Shown here: positions 51,777 through 60,378 of the stretch, piece by piece | Numbering within the stretch: position 1 is the first letter of the stretch | How the letters are laid out: every line of letters begins with the position of its first letter | Assembly: GCF_017916295.1 (NCBI RefSeq) | Contig: NZ_JAFMSS010000001.1 | Span: 496,001-560,000 of the forward strand | DNA length: 64,000 bases | Reading direction: 5' to 3' | DNA from: Rubellimicrobium arenae | Lineage (GTDB): Bacteria > Pseudomonadota > Alphaproteobacteria > Rhodobacterales > Rhodobacteraceae | Notes under the pieces: generated by a model | Database searches by the model: none | What the model was told of the DNA's origin: nothing | The model's input: the letters and a program-made list of their open reading frames with translations, nothing else | Translations under genes and position numbers: made by a program

Positions 51777-52850
51777 TCAGTCCGCCGGGAGCAGTCGCGC
51801 GCGGCCGGGATCCCAGCCCACGGTGACGGTTTCGCCGGGCCGCCAGCGGGCAAGGTGCGCCTGGTTCTGCCGCTCGGCCACAAGCTCCTGGCTGCCCAGC
51901 CTCAGCCGGTAGCGGACCATGGCGCCTTGGTAGCTTTCGCCGATCACCGTGGCGGGCAACTGGGTCAGGTTCCTGTCCGCAGCTTCGGGTCCCATCAGGA
52001 CGTTCTCCGGCCGGATCACCAGCTTGGCGGCGGATCCTCGTGGCAGGGCATGGCTCAACTCGGCGGACAGCGCCCGCCCCTCGACCATCGCTGCGGCGCG
52101 AGGCCCCTCGGCCCCGGCATAGGTCGCATCCAGGACGTTGGACTGGCCGATGAAGGTCGTCACGAAGAGGCTGGCCGGCTCCTCGTAGATCTCGCGGGGG
52201 GTGCCGCTCTGCTCGATACGACCGGCCCGCATGACGCCGATCCGGTCGGACATGGTCAGCGCCTCGTCCTGGTCGTGCGTGACGTAGATCGTCGTGATCC
52301 CAAGGGTTTGCTGGAGGTCCTTGATCCAGAACTTCATCTCCTCGCGCAGAGCCTTGTCGAGGGCCGACAAGGGCTCGTCGAGGAGCAGGATGCGAGGCTT
52401 GGTGACCAGCACCCGCGCCAGGGCCACCCGCTGCTGCTGGCCGCCCGAGAGGTTCCTCTGGTAGCGGTCGCCGAATCCCGACAAACCGACCTGAGCGAGC
52501 GCGCCTTCGACCGCGGTGTCGATCTCGGCCCTGGGCACCTTCCGCAGCCTGAGGCCGAAGGCGATGTTCTCGGCTACGCTCATGTGCGGGAAGATGGCGT
52601 AGTTCTGGAAGACGATGCCGATGTCGCGCCGCTCGGGCGGGAGCCGCGTCACGTCGCCCCCGCCGATGAGGATGCGCCCCGAAGTCGGCGTGACGAAGCC
52701 TGCGATCATCCGAAGCGTCGTCGACTTGCCGCAGCCTGACGGCCCCAAGAGGGAGTAGAACTCGCCCTCGGCGATGGAGAGCGACACGTTATCGACGGCA
52801 CGGGTCTCGCCGTAGCTGTGGGTCAGCTGATCGAGCCGGATGTCCGACAT
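51777..52850 (-). CDS. Polyamine-type ABC transporter ATPase (PotA-like)
   Basis: 357-residue ATPase: Walker A GPSGCGKST (about residues 39-47), signature LSGGQQQRV, Walker B RILLLDEPLSALD, switch His in YVTHDQDEAL, and a C-terminal TOBE domain (ENVLMGPEAADRN). PotA/AfuC group of importers. ATG at 52850 behind AAGGATCG. It lies in the middle of the racemase-HyuA-DUF917 operon, so the importer most likely delivers the substrate for these enzymes. Confidence 0.92.
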   Translation of the reverse strand: MSDIRLDQLTHSYGETRAVDNVSLSIAEGEFYSLLGPSGCGKSTTLRMIAGFVTPTSGRILIGGGDVTRLPPERRDIGIVFQNYAIFPHMSVAENIAFGLRLRKVPRAEIDTAVEGALAQVGLSGFGDRYQRNLSGGQQQRVALARVLVTKPRILLLDEPLSALDKALREEMKFWIKDLQQTLGITTIYVTHDQDEALTMSDRIGVMRAGRIEQSGTPREIYEEPASLFVTTFIGQSNVLDATYAGAEGPRAAAMVEGRALSAELSHALPRGSAAKLVIRPENVLMGPEAADRNLTQLPATVIGESYQGAMVRYRLRLGSQELVAERQNQAHLARWRPGETVTVGWDPGRARLLPAD

Positions 52851-52914
52851 GGGGGCGATCCTTCTCTGGAGGGAGGTGGGCCGCGCCGCCCCGCGGGCGC
52901 GCGGCCGGTAGGCG

Positions 52915-54012
52915 TCAGGAGGCGAAGATCTCGTTCACCGTCTCGACGATGTCGATCTCCTCATCGAGGTAGGCCTGCCAGTCCGGGATGTGCAGCCCGT
53001 CCGTCGCATCCGCCGAGTTCACCACGCCCAGGGCGGCCATCTTCTCGGGAATGACCGCGTCTCGGTTCGACGGACGCATCCAGAACTCGTTGGCGAAGGC
53101 CGTCTGGTACTCGGCCTCCAGCGTGCGGTTCAGCAGCGCGAAGGCCAGCCTCTTCGACATGGGGTCGGCGTATTTGCTGATGGTCTTGGTCTGGGTCAGG
53201 ATGCCCTTGTATTCATCCCAGTAGTAAAGATCGACCGGCACGCCCTTTTCCTTCTGGAGAAGCGCCTCGGCGTCGGACTGAACCGCGATGGCGACCTCTC
53301 CGCGTTCGACCAGCGTGGCCATGTTGCCGGTGAAGTCCGAGATCTTCATGGGCATGGCCGCCCGCATCGCCTCGTAGCCGGCGTCGAAGTCGGTCTCGCT
53401 TTCGCCGAAGGTCGCGCAGGAGCCCAGGAAGAAGTCCATCTGGAGCGTGTTCGAGGTGATGTAGGTGCCCCGGCGGCCTGCATATTCCTCCTTCCAGAAG
53501 TCCTTGAACGAGGTGGGCGCGGGACCGGCATCCGTCCGGTAGACATAGCAGTAGCGCGAGAAGGCCCAGGTGACGCCGGTCCCGCCCAGAGATGCGAAGT
53601 CCCAGAGCTTGGCGACATTGGGCACGTTGGCCCTGATCTCCTCCACGTCGACGAAATAGTCTCCGGCCGCCGCTGTCTTGTACATCTCGGGCAGGTTCCA
53701 GTTGGCGATCGCGATCGGCGGGTCTTCGGGACCGTTGGCGACGAACTTCGGAAACCAGGGGAAGGTGCTGTCGTACTGGATCCGGCAGTTGAAGTCCTTC
53801 TGGAACTTGTCGAGCAGGAGCCGGTTCTGCGTTTCCTGCCAGTAGCCGCCCCATTCGGCGACGTTCAGCGTGGCGCCGCCCGCGTCGAAGACGCCCCCAT
53901 CGTAGGTAACGTCCTGCGACCAGGCATGGTTGATGTTGAACAGGCTGACACCTGCGGCGGCGGCCCCGGTCTTCAGCAGACCCCGGCGGCTGATGCCCTT
54001 CGATCCGATCAT
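52915..54012 (-). CDS. PotD-like solute-binding protein, Tat-exported
   Basis: 365-residue periplasmic protein with a twin-arginine signal (GISRRGLLKTGAAAAGVSLF). Mature start LNVAEWGGYWQETQNRLLLDKF and VAIAVQSDAEALLQKEKGV, YYWDEYKG fit the PotD/extracellular binding protein family of polyamine and related importers. The ATG at 54012 (AAGGAGAG upstream) is chosen; the frame is open further but over another gene. Probable ligand: the compound handled by the co-encoded hydantoin-type enzymes, not necessarily a polyamine. Confidence 0.88.
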   Translation of the reverse strand: MIGSKGISRRGLLKTGAAAAGVSLFNINHAWSQDVTYDGGVFDAGGATLNVAEWGGYWQETQNRLLLDKFQKDFNCRIQYDSTFPWFPKFVANGPEDPPIAIANWNLPEMYKTAAAGDYFVDVEEIRANVPNVAKLWDFASLGGTGVTWAFSRYCYVYRTDAGPAPTSFKDFWKEEYAGRRGTYITSNTLQMDFFLGSCATFGESETDFDAGYEAMRAAMPMKISDFTGNMATLVERGEVAIAVQSDAEALLQKEKGVPVDLYYWDEYKGILTQTKTISKYADPMSKRLAFALLNRTLEAEYQTAFANEFWMRPSNRDAVIPEKMAALGVVNSADATDGLHIPDWQAYLDEEIDIVETVNEIFAS

Positions 54013-54041
54013 CCTAGCTCTCCTTGTTGGAACTGTCCGGT

Positions 54042-54848
54042 CTAGCGCCGGCGCAGCAGTTTCTTGAGGTTCACGAGTCGCGAGGTGACGAGCGTCGAGA
54101 TCGTCACGAGGCAGATGGCGAAGATCCCGGCCGCCGCCGCAGTGGGTTCGAACGCGTAGCGCAGCGACGTGTACATGGCGATCGGCAGCGGCTGCATGTC
54201 GGGCGTGGCCAGGAACAGCGTCAGCTCGAACTGGCCGAAGCTCACGATGAAGGCGAAGATGGTCCCCGCCGAGATGCCGGGCTGGATGATCGGCAGCGTG
54301 ACCTTGGTGAAGGCCTGGAGGGGGGTCGCGCCGAGGCTCCGGGCCGCATCCTCGACCGAAAGGTCGAAGTCCACCAGCGACGCCGTCACGGTTGCGATGA
54401 CGAAGGGCATGGTGACAAGCACATGGCCGATCAGGAGGCCGGGAAAGCTCCCGGCGAGCCCGAGCTTGGTCCAGGCGAAGAAGACATATAGCGCGAGCCC
54501 CAGAACCACGCCCGGCAGCACCACGGGCAGGATGAAGAGCCCGCGAAGCACTTCGCGCGCCCGGCTGCGGGACCGGGTGAGGAAGATCGCCGCCATGGTG
54601 CCGAGGATCGTGGAGATGATCGTCGTCACCGTCGCAAGTCCGAAGGAGAACAGGAAGGCGGGGAGGAAGATGGGGGACGTGAAGAAGCCGGCCACCCATT
54701 TCAGGGACAGGCCCTGCGGGGGGAATGTGAGATATTCCCCGGAGTTCAGGCCGGACAGAACGACGATCAGCACAGGGGTCAGCAGGATGACCAGGGCCAC
54801 TCCGGAGACGAGCCGGAACGTCAGCGGGATCGGGGAGGTGTCGCCCAT
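54042..54848 (-). CDS. ABC permease (PotC-like)
   Basis: 268-residue inner-membrane permease with six hydrophobic segments and the EAA-type loop VEDAARSLGATPLQAFTKVTLP. Overlaps the PotB-like stop by one base (TGATG), indicating coupled translation. Forms the channel with the PotB-like partner. Confidence 0.9.
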   Translation of the reverse strand: MGDTSPIPLTFRLVSGVALVILLTPVLIVVLSGLNSGEYLTFPPQGLSLKWVAGFFTSPIFLPAFLFSFGLATVTTIISTILGTMAAIFLTRSRSRAREVLRGLFILPVVLPGVVLGLALYVFFAWTKLGLAGSFPGLLIGHVLVTMPFVIATVTASLVDFDLSVEDAARSLGATPLQAFTKVTLPIIQPGISAGTIFAFIVSFGQFELTLFLATPDMQPLPIAMYTSLRYAFEPTAAAAGIFAICLVTISTLVTSRLVNLKKLLRRR

Positions 54849-55753
54849 CACATCCGTCCTCCTGCCTGACGCCGAAGCGCCAGGATGTACACGGCCATCG
54901 CGAGCAGGGACGTGCCGAAGAGCACCACGCCGATCGCGGCGCCGAACTGCCAGCGCCCGACCTCGGCGATCTGCTGGTAGATGTGGATCGGCAGCGTGAC
55001 GACCTTCCAGCCGCCCATGAGCGCCGGCACGACATAGGACGAGATCGCCAGCGCGAAGACCAGGAGCGTGCCGGCGTATACCCCGGGCAACGACAGCGGC
55101 CAGGTCACTGTCCGCATCGCGTGCCAGCGGGTGGACCCGAGCGAGCGTGCCGCCTCCTCGAGCGATGGATTGATCGACTTGATCGCCCCGACGAGGGACA
55201 GGATCATGAACGGAAGCGTCACCTGCACGAGGCCTACGATCACGCCGAAGCTGTTGTACATCAACGGCAACGGCGCCGAGATGAGGCCCACCTTCATCAG
55301 GGCCGTGTTGATCAGCCCGTTGTCGCCCATCAGCACCATCATCCCGTAAAGCCGGATCACCATGTCGAGCTGCATCGAGGCGAGCACGAGGATGGTCAGC
55401 AGGAGAGCGGCGCCGGGCCGGAGGGTGCGGGCGATGACGAAGGCCAGCGGGTATCCGATGATGAGGCAAAGCACCGAGACGGTCGCTCCAAGCCAGACCG
55501 ACCGCCAGACCGCTTCGTAGTACAGCGAACGCGTGAAGATCCGGGCGAAGTTGTCGAGCGTGAGATTGCCCTGGAAGGTGATGACCCCTTGGGCCCCCTT
55601 GTCGAAGCTGATCGCGAACAGCGACGCGATGGGGATCAGGAAGAACAGGACGAAGAACAGGATGGCCGGGGTCACCAGCCACCAGAGCGTGGGGCGGAGC
55701 CGCCGCCCCCCTGTTCTCCGGCCATGCACTTCGGAAAGAGCCAGTTCGGCCAT
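54848..55753 (-). CDS. ABC permease (PotB-like)
   Basis: 301-residue inner-membrane permease, N-terminal cytoplasmic tail then FFVLFFLIPIASLFAISF, five further hydrophobic segments and the EAA loop LEEAARSLGSTRWHAMRTVT. Lies three bases after the racemase gene. Completes the PotABCD-type importer of this operon. Confidence 0.9.
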   Translation of the reverse strand: MAELALSEVHGRRTGGRRLRPTLWWLVTPAILFFVLFFLIPIASLFAISFDKGAQGVITFQGNLTLDNFARIFTRSLYYEAVWRSVWLGATVSVLCLIIGYPLAFVIARTLRPGAALLLTILVLASMQLDMVIRLYGMMVLMGDNGLINTALMKVGLISAPLPLMYNSFGVIVGLVQVTLPFMILSLVGAIKSINPSLEEAARSLGSTRWHAMRTVTWPLSLPGVYAGTLLVFALAISSYVVPALMGGWKVVTLPIHIYQQIAEVGRWQFGAAIGVVLFGTSLLAMAVYILALRRQAGGRM

Positions 55754-55756
55754 GCG

Positions 55757-56521
55757 TCACTCGGCCGCTTGGGCGTGGAGATCGGGCATGTCGTAGCCGG
55801 GCATCGCCTTGACCGGGGGCAGAGGGAAGGTCAGCGCCGAATGGGACAGGTTCGAACGAACGAGCGCGGCCGCGATGTTGACCGCCGTCGGGATGGGATC
55901 GATGACGGGGATGTCGATGCCCCGGGCCAGAAGCCCTTCGCGAACCGACTGGGCGCAGCCCATAAGTCCGGTGCAGCCGAACACGATCGCCTCGGCTCCG
56001 TCGAGTTCCACGGCCTTCTCCGCCTCGTCGACAAGGGCGCGCTTGGTGGCGTCCAGATCGGCCTCCAGGTCGAGAACGGGGATGTCGACCGATCGGCAGG
56101 AGGCCATCCGGCCTGACAACCCGGCCACGGCCGCCTGGTTCTCGAAGGAGGGACGAAGCCGACGCATCACCGTCACGATCGAGAAGCGGTGGCCCAGCAT
56201 GGCAGCGATGTGCATTCCGGTCTGGCAGGGCCCGAGCACCGGGATCGTCACGGCCTCGCGCGCCGCCCGCAGGCCGGGATCGCCCATGCAGTCGATGACG
56301 ACCGCGTCGATCCCCTGCCGCTCGGCTTCGACGATCTTCGCGACCGTGTCGGGTACCGACATGGCTGCCTCGTATTCACTCTCGATCGATCCTGGCCCCT
56401 TGCCGATCTGGCTGGCAGAGACGATGACGCCAGGCGTTTCGAGCGACTTGACCGCTGCCTCCGTACGGAAGCCCTTGGTGGTGATCGGGGAGATGACACG
56501 GACATGGACTGGACGAGACAT
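55757..56521 (-). CDS. Asp/Glu/hydantoin racemase family protein
   Basis: 254-residue cofactor-independent racemase. The two catalytic Cys motifs are VVIDCMGDPGLRAARE near residue 78 and EAIVFGCTGLMGC near residue 187, with GPCQTGMHIAAMLGHRFSIVTV between, matching hydantoin racemase (HyuE)-type proteins. It would interconvert enantiomers of a hydantoin or amino acid before ring opening by the HyuA-like enzyme. AAGGGAACC precedes the ATG at 56521. It is the first gene of the eight-gene operon. Confidence 0.87.
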   Translation of the reverse strand: MSRPVHVRVISPITTKGFRTEAAVKSLETPGVIVSASQIGKGPGSIESEYEAAMSVPDTVAKIVEAERQGIDAVVIDCMGDPGLRAAREAVTIPVLGPCQTGMHIAAMLGHRFSIVTVMRRLRPSFENQAAVAGLSGRMASCRSVDIPVLDLEADLDATKRALVDEAEKAVELDGAEAIVFGCTGLMGCAQSVREGLLARGIDIPVIDPIPTAVNIAAALVRSNLSHSALTFPLPPVKAMPGYDMPDLHAQAAE

Positions 56522-56817
56522 GGTCTGGTTCCCTTGGATGTCGTTGCCTGCACCGAGGCTGTCACTGCATCGCCCTTCGCAGAACCCGGATCAGGGGATA
56601 GGTGGAACACTGATAAGGAGGAGCTTTGGACAGCCTTCGGCTGGGAAACCCATCCGAATGGATAGGGCCACGGCCGCAAGATCTTGATGCGGAGGAATTA
56701 ATTTTTCGCTGCACTTGCACTCCGCGCGGGAGTAAGCCGGACCGGCGCTGCAGCGCCCGTCTTGCGGGACAACCGGGGGCGCAGCAGCATGAGCCCAATC
56801 CACATGCAGAGCTGCCC
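56522..56817. other. Divergent promoter region, racemase operon / nitroreductase
   Basis: 296 bases without a convincing gene. An AT-rich stretch GGAATTAATTTTTC at about 56695-56708 stands out in this GC-rich DNA and may be part of a promoter; AAGGAGGAG at 56615-56623 lies too close to the next TTG to be its ribosome site. Confidence 0.4.
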
Positions 56818-57816
56818 ATGGCTTCCTCAGATCTTGACCCGCGCCCCGGCCTCGTCCGCCGGCTCCGCCTTGCCTCCCATCTGCTTGCCGATGCCAGCTA
56901 TGACGCCCTGCGCTACTGGCGACATTCCTTCACGGCCGGAGCCCGCGTGCAGGAAAACCTCCGCGCCCGGATCGCCATCGGGCTTCACTTCCTCGAATAC
57001 GGGATGTCGTTGCGGGATGCGCAGCCAGGCCACGCGCTGGATCGCGCCATGCGCCTGGCGGCGGATCTCGACACCTACACGCGTCGCTTTGGTCCGGACG
57101 CCACCGTGCAGATCGCGCTCGATGCGCTCGAGGCTTATCTCGGGTTCAACGCTGCGTCCGGGCATGATCTGCCAGCGCTGCGTGCACGCGTGGATGCCCT
57201 GGTCGGTGGGGCCGACGAAGGCCTGCGCGGCGGTGTCGAGATGGTCACCGCCTCCGAGATCCGGGAGAAAGGCCGGATCGATTTCCTGTCCTTTGCCGAA
57301 GCACGTCACTCGATCCGTCAGTACTCCCCCGAACCGGTGCCCCGCGAGGCCATCGAACGCGCGGTCCGCGTGGCGCAGCAGTCCCCTTCGTCCTGCAACC
57401 GCCAGACCTGCCGCGCCTGGATCTGGACCGAGCGCGAGGCCGTGCAGAAGGTCCTTGCCCTCCAGAACGGAAACCGCGGCTTCGGAGACCAGCTCGGCGG
57501 GGTCGCGGTGGTGACCTCGGACATCGCGCATTGGGAGACCGCGGCAGAGCGCTATCAGGGATGGGTCGACGGCGGCATGTTCGCGATGAGTCTGGCCTAC
57601 GGCCTTCACGCCGAAGGGCTGGGCGCGGTCATGCTGAACTGGTCGGTGTCACAGGCGCGGGATCGGGCCTTGCGACGGCTGACCGGGATCGGGGACAGTT
57701 CCCTCATCATCACCATGATCGGGTTCGGGTGCCTGCCCGACGAACTCCGGGTGCCGGTGTCGCAGAGGAAGCCGCTGGGCTATGCGCTTGCCTTGAACCA
57801 GCCGCTCGCCGGCTGA
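56818..57816 (+). CDS. Nitroreductase-family protein with N-terminal helical domain
   Basis: 332-residue protein. Residues ~1-140 are helical (HLLADASYDALRYWRHSF, IAIGLHFLEYGMSLRD); residues ~150-330 are a nitroreductase FMN fold: LSFAEARHSIRQYSPEPVPR, VRVAQQSPSSCNRQTCRAW, GFGDQLGGVAVVTSD and GLGAVMLNWSV. It likely reduces a quinone, nitro or similar group with NAD(P)H. Two-domain versions of this kind occur in polysaccharide gene clusters, but none is seen here. ATG at 56818 lacks a strong Shine-Dalgarno site. Confidence 0.8.
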   Translation: MASSDLDPRPGLVRRLRLASHLLADASYDALRYWRHSFTAGARVQENLRARIAIGLHFLEYGMSLRDAQPGHALDRAMRLAADLDTYTRRFGPDATVQIALDALEAYLGFNAASGHDLPALRARVDALVGGADEGLRGGVEMVTASEIREKGRIDFLSFAEARHSIRQYSPEPVPREAIERAVRVAQQSPSSCNRQTCRAWIWTEREAVQKVLALQNGNRGFGDQLGGVAVVTSDIAHWETAAERYQGWVDGGMFAMSLAYGLHAEGLGAVMLNWSVSQARDRALRRLTGIGDSSLIITMIGFGCLPDELRVPVSQRKPLGYALALNQPLAG

Positions 57817-58010
57817 AGCGTTCAGGACGGATCGGGCGGCGGGCCAGCTCGACCACCCGGACACGGCAGCGGGAGGGGTGATCGGCGGCCACCTCCCCGC
57901 CACCATTATCGCGCTGCGCCTCCGGCTTGCGGCCGAGCCACGATCCCTTGATGCTGGGACGTGACCCGTCGCAATACCGGGGTGGGTCCTGCGAGGAGAT
58001 GCACCCGACG

Positions 58011-60134
58011 ATGACCCGAGCCAGCCGCTTCCTCCAGGTTGCCCTTCATTCAAGCGAGTCGGTCGCTCCGCCCGTGGCCCAGGTCCGACCCACGACCGAC
58101 ACCCATCACGGAATTACCCGGACCGACGAGTATGCATGGCTTCGTGCCGAGAACTGGCGGGACGTCTTCCGCGATCCCGCGCTCCTGGACCCGAGCATCC
58201 GTGCCCACCTGGCCGCCGAGAATGCCTATCAGGATGCCTTGATGGCCGACACCGTCGAGCTTCAGGCCAAGCTCGTTGCCGAGATGCGAGGGCGGATCAA
58301 GGAGGACGACTCCTCCGTGCCCCTCCGCGATGGTCCCTTCGCTTACGGCGTCTCCTATGTGACGGGCGGGCAGTATCCCCGCTACATCCGGGTGCCTTCG
58401 ACGGGGGGCGATCCACAGATCCTTCTCGACGGTGACCACGAGGGCGCCGGCAAGGCCTACTTCCAGATCGGCGGCGTGGCTCATTCCCGCGATCACGCCT
58501 GGTTCCTGTGGGGATCGGACGACAAGGGGTCGGAGTTCTACACGCTGCGCGTGCGCGACACTGCCACGGGCGAGGACCTGCCCGACCTCGTCGAGAGCAC
58601 GGGTGGTGGTGGCGTCTTCGATCGTGAGCAGCGTGGCATCTTCTACACGCGCCTCGACGACAACCACCGCCCGTATCAGGTGCTGTATCACCGGCTCGGC
58701 ACGCCTACGACCCAGGACCGCCTGGTGTATGAGGAGCAGGATTCGGGTTTCTTCCTGTCGCTTGGATCCACCCGGGACGACCGCTGGATCGTGCTGCAGA
58801 TGGGTGACCACGAGACGACCGAGATCCGCCTGCTCCCGAGCGATCGGCCCGATGCGGAACCCCAGTTGGTCGAGCCCCGCACCCCGAGGTTGCAGTATGA
58901 GATCGAGGAAGGCGGCGAGGAGATCTTCATCCTGACGAACGCCGACGGCGCGGAGGACTTCAAGGTCATGACGGCGCCGGCTTCGAACCCCGGCAAGGCT
59001 CACTGGACCGAGCTTGTCCCCCATGTGCCTGGCCGCCTCATCCTGGGGATCACGTCGTTCCGCGATTTCCTCGTCCGCATCGAACGGGAGAACGGGCTGC
59101 CCCGCCTCGTCGTGCGCGAGCGCGCGACGGGCCAGGAGCATGGGATCGCTTTCGATGAGGAGGCCTATAGCCTGGGGCTGGGTGGCACCTACGAATACGA
59201 CACCGACCTGATGCGGTTCACCTACTCCTCGATGACCACGCCCTCGAGCGAGTTCGAGTACAATATGCGGACCCGGGAGAGAGTGCTCCTCAAGACGCAG
59301 GAGGTGCCCTCGGGGCACGATCCGGCCAATTATGTGACCCGTCGCCTCATGGCTCCGTCGCACGACGGCGAGAGCGTGCCCGTCTCGCTCCTTCACCGTC
59401 GGGATACGCCGCTGGACGGCAGCGCACCCTGCCTTCTGTATGGTTACGGCGCCTATGGCCATGCCGTTCCGGCCGGATTCCGGACGGACATCCTGAGCCT
59501 GGTGGACCGTGGCTTCGTGTTTGCCATCGCGCATGTGCGCGGCGGCAAGGAGAAGGGCTACGCCTGGTACGAGGCGGGCAAACGCGAGCGCAAGCCGAAC
59601 ACATTCCATGACTTCATCGCGGCCGGCCGACATCTGGTCAGGGAGGGCTATACCCGCCATGACCGGGTCGTCGCGCAAGGCGGCTCGGCAGGCGGGATGC
59701 TCATGGGCGCCGTCGGCAACATGGCTCCCGGGGACTTTGCCGCGATCGTGGCGCAGGTGCCCTTCGTCGACGTCCTGACCACGATGCTCGACGACACCCT
59801 GCCGCTGACGCCGCCCGAGTGGCCGGAATGGGGCAATCCCATCCTGTCGGAGAAGGACTACCGCACCATCGCCGCCTACTCGCCCTACGACAATGTCGGC
59901 GCCAAGCCTTATCCCGCCATCCTGGCCCTGGCGGGTCTCACTGATCCGAGGGTGACCTACTGGGAGCCGGCCAAATGGGTGCAGCGCCTGCGTGCAAGAA
60001 GCATCAGCGATGAGCCGATCCTTCTGAAGGTCAACATGGCGGCCGGCCATGGCGGCGCGTCGGGGCGGTTCTCCCGACTGGAGGAAGTGGCCCTCGTGCA
60101 GGCCTTCGCGCTGAAGGTGGTAGGGCTGGCCTAA
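58011..60134 (+). CDS. ptrB: Oligopeptidase B (prolyl oligopeptidase family, S9)
   Basis: 707-residue serine peptidase. N-terminal beta-propeller (HHGITRTDEYAWLRAENWRDV onward, in two pieces), then the alpha/beta-hydrolase domain with catalytic Ser in VVAQGGSAGGML, Asp in LAGLTDPRVTYWEP and His in NMAAGHGGASGR. Length and the HGITRTDEYAWL start fit oligopeptidase B, which cleaves small peptides after Lys/Arg in the cytoplasm. Start is uncertain among 57927, 57999 and 58011; GAGGAG lies 12 bases before 58011. A single-gene unit. Confidence 0.88.
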   Translation: MTRASRFLQVALHSSESVAPPVAQVRPTTDTHHGITRTDEYAWLRAENWRDVFRDPALLDPSIRAHLAAENAYQDALMADTVELQAKLVAEMRGRIKEDDSSVPLRDGPFAYGVSYVTGGQYPRYIRVPSTGGDPQILLDGDHEGAGKAYFQIGGVAHSRDHAWFLWGSDDKGSEFYTLRVRDTATGEDLPDLVESTGGGGVFDREQRGIFYTRLDDNHRPYQVLYHRLGTPTTQDRLVYEEQDSGFFLSLGSTRDDRWIVLQMGDHETTEIRLLPSDRPDAEPQLVEPRTPRLQYEIEEGGEEIFILTNADGAEDFKVMTAPASNPGKAHWTELVPHVPGRLILGITSFRDFLVRIERENGLPRLVVRERATGQEHGIAFDEEAYSLGLGGTYEYDTDLMRFTYSSMTTPSSEFEYNMRTRERVLLKTQEVPSGHDPANYVTRRLMAPSHDGESVPVSLLHRRDTPLDGSAPCLLYGYGAYGHAVPAGFRTDILSLVDRGFVFAIAHVRGGKEKGYAWYEAGKRERKPNTFHDFIAAGRHLVREGYTRHDRVVAQGGSAGGMLMGAVGNMAPGDFAAIVAQVPFVDVLTTMLDDTLPLTPPEWPEWGNPILSEKDYRTIAAYSPYDNVGAKPYPAILALAGLTDPRVTYWEPAKWVQRLRARSISDEPILLKVNMAAGHGGASGRFSRLEEVALVQAFALKVVGLA

Positions 60135-60378
60135 GGCCGGAGCCCGGCGCGGCGTCCGGGACCCACGACACCGTCGCCATCAAGGACGGCTACGGCCATG
60201 CGCCCTGTCCGAGGGGATACATGGCCCATGACGACGGCGACCAGCGGAGGGCTGTTCGATCGGCCGGGGAAAAGCGCGGGGTGGATGCCGCCGTGCTGGC
60301 CCTGCCTGGCCCCCGGAGCGTGCTGGAACCATCGCTGATCCCGATTGTTCCGTTCGGCCAAAGCCGGAGGAGTCCATC

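Noticed and set aside
50301..52739. Long plus-strand open frame opposite HyuA-like and PotA-like genes
   Set aside because: No motifs, His/Arg/Asp-rich shadow composition; the minus strand encodes clear ATPase and hydantoinase motifs.
56626..56817. TTG start preceded by AAGGAGGAG as the true nitroreductase start
   Set aside because: Only 2 bases separate the ribosome site from the TTG, and the extra 64 residues look non-coding; the ATG at 56818 fits the domain boundary better.
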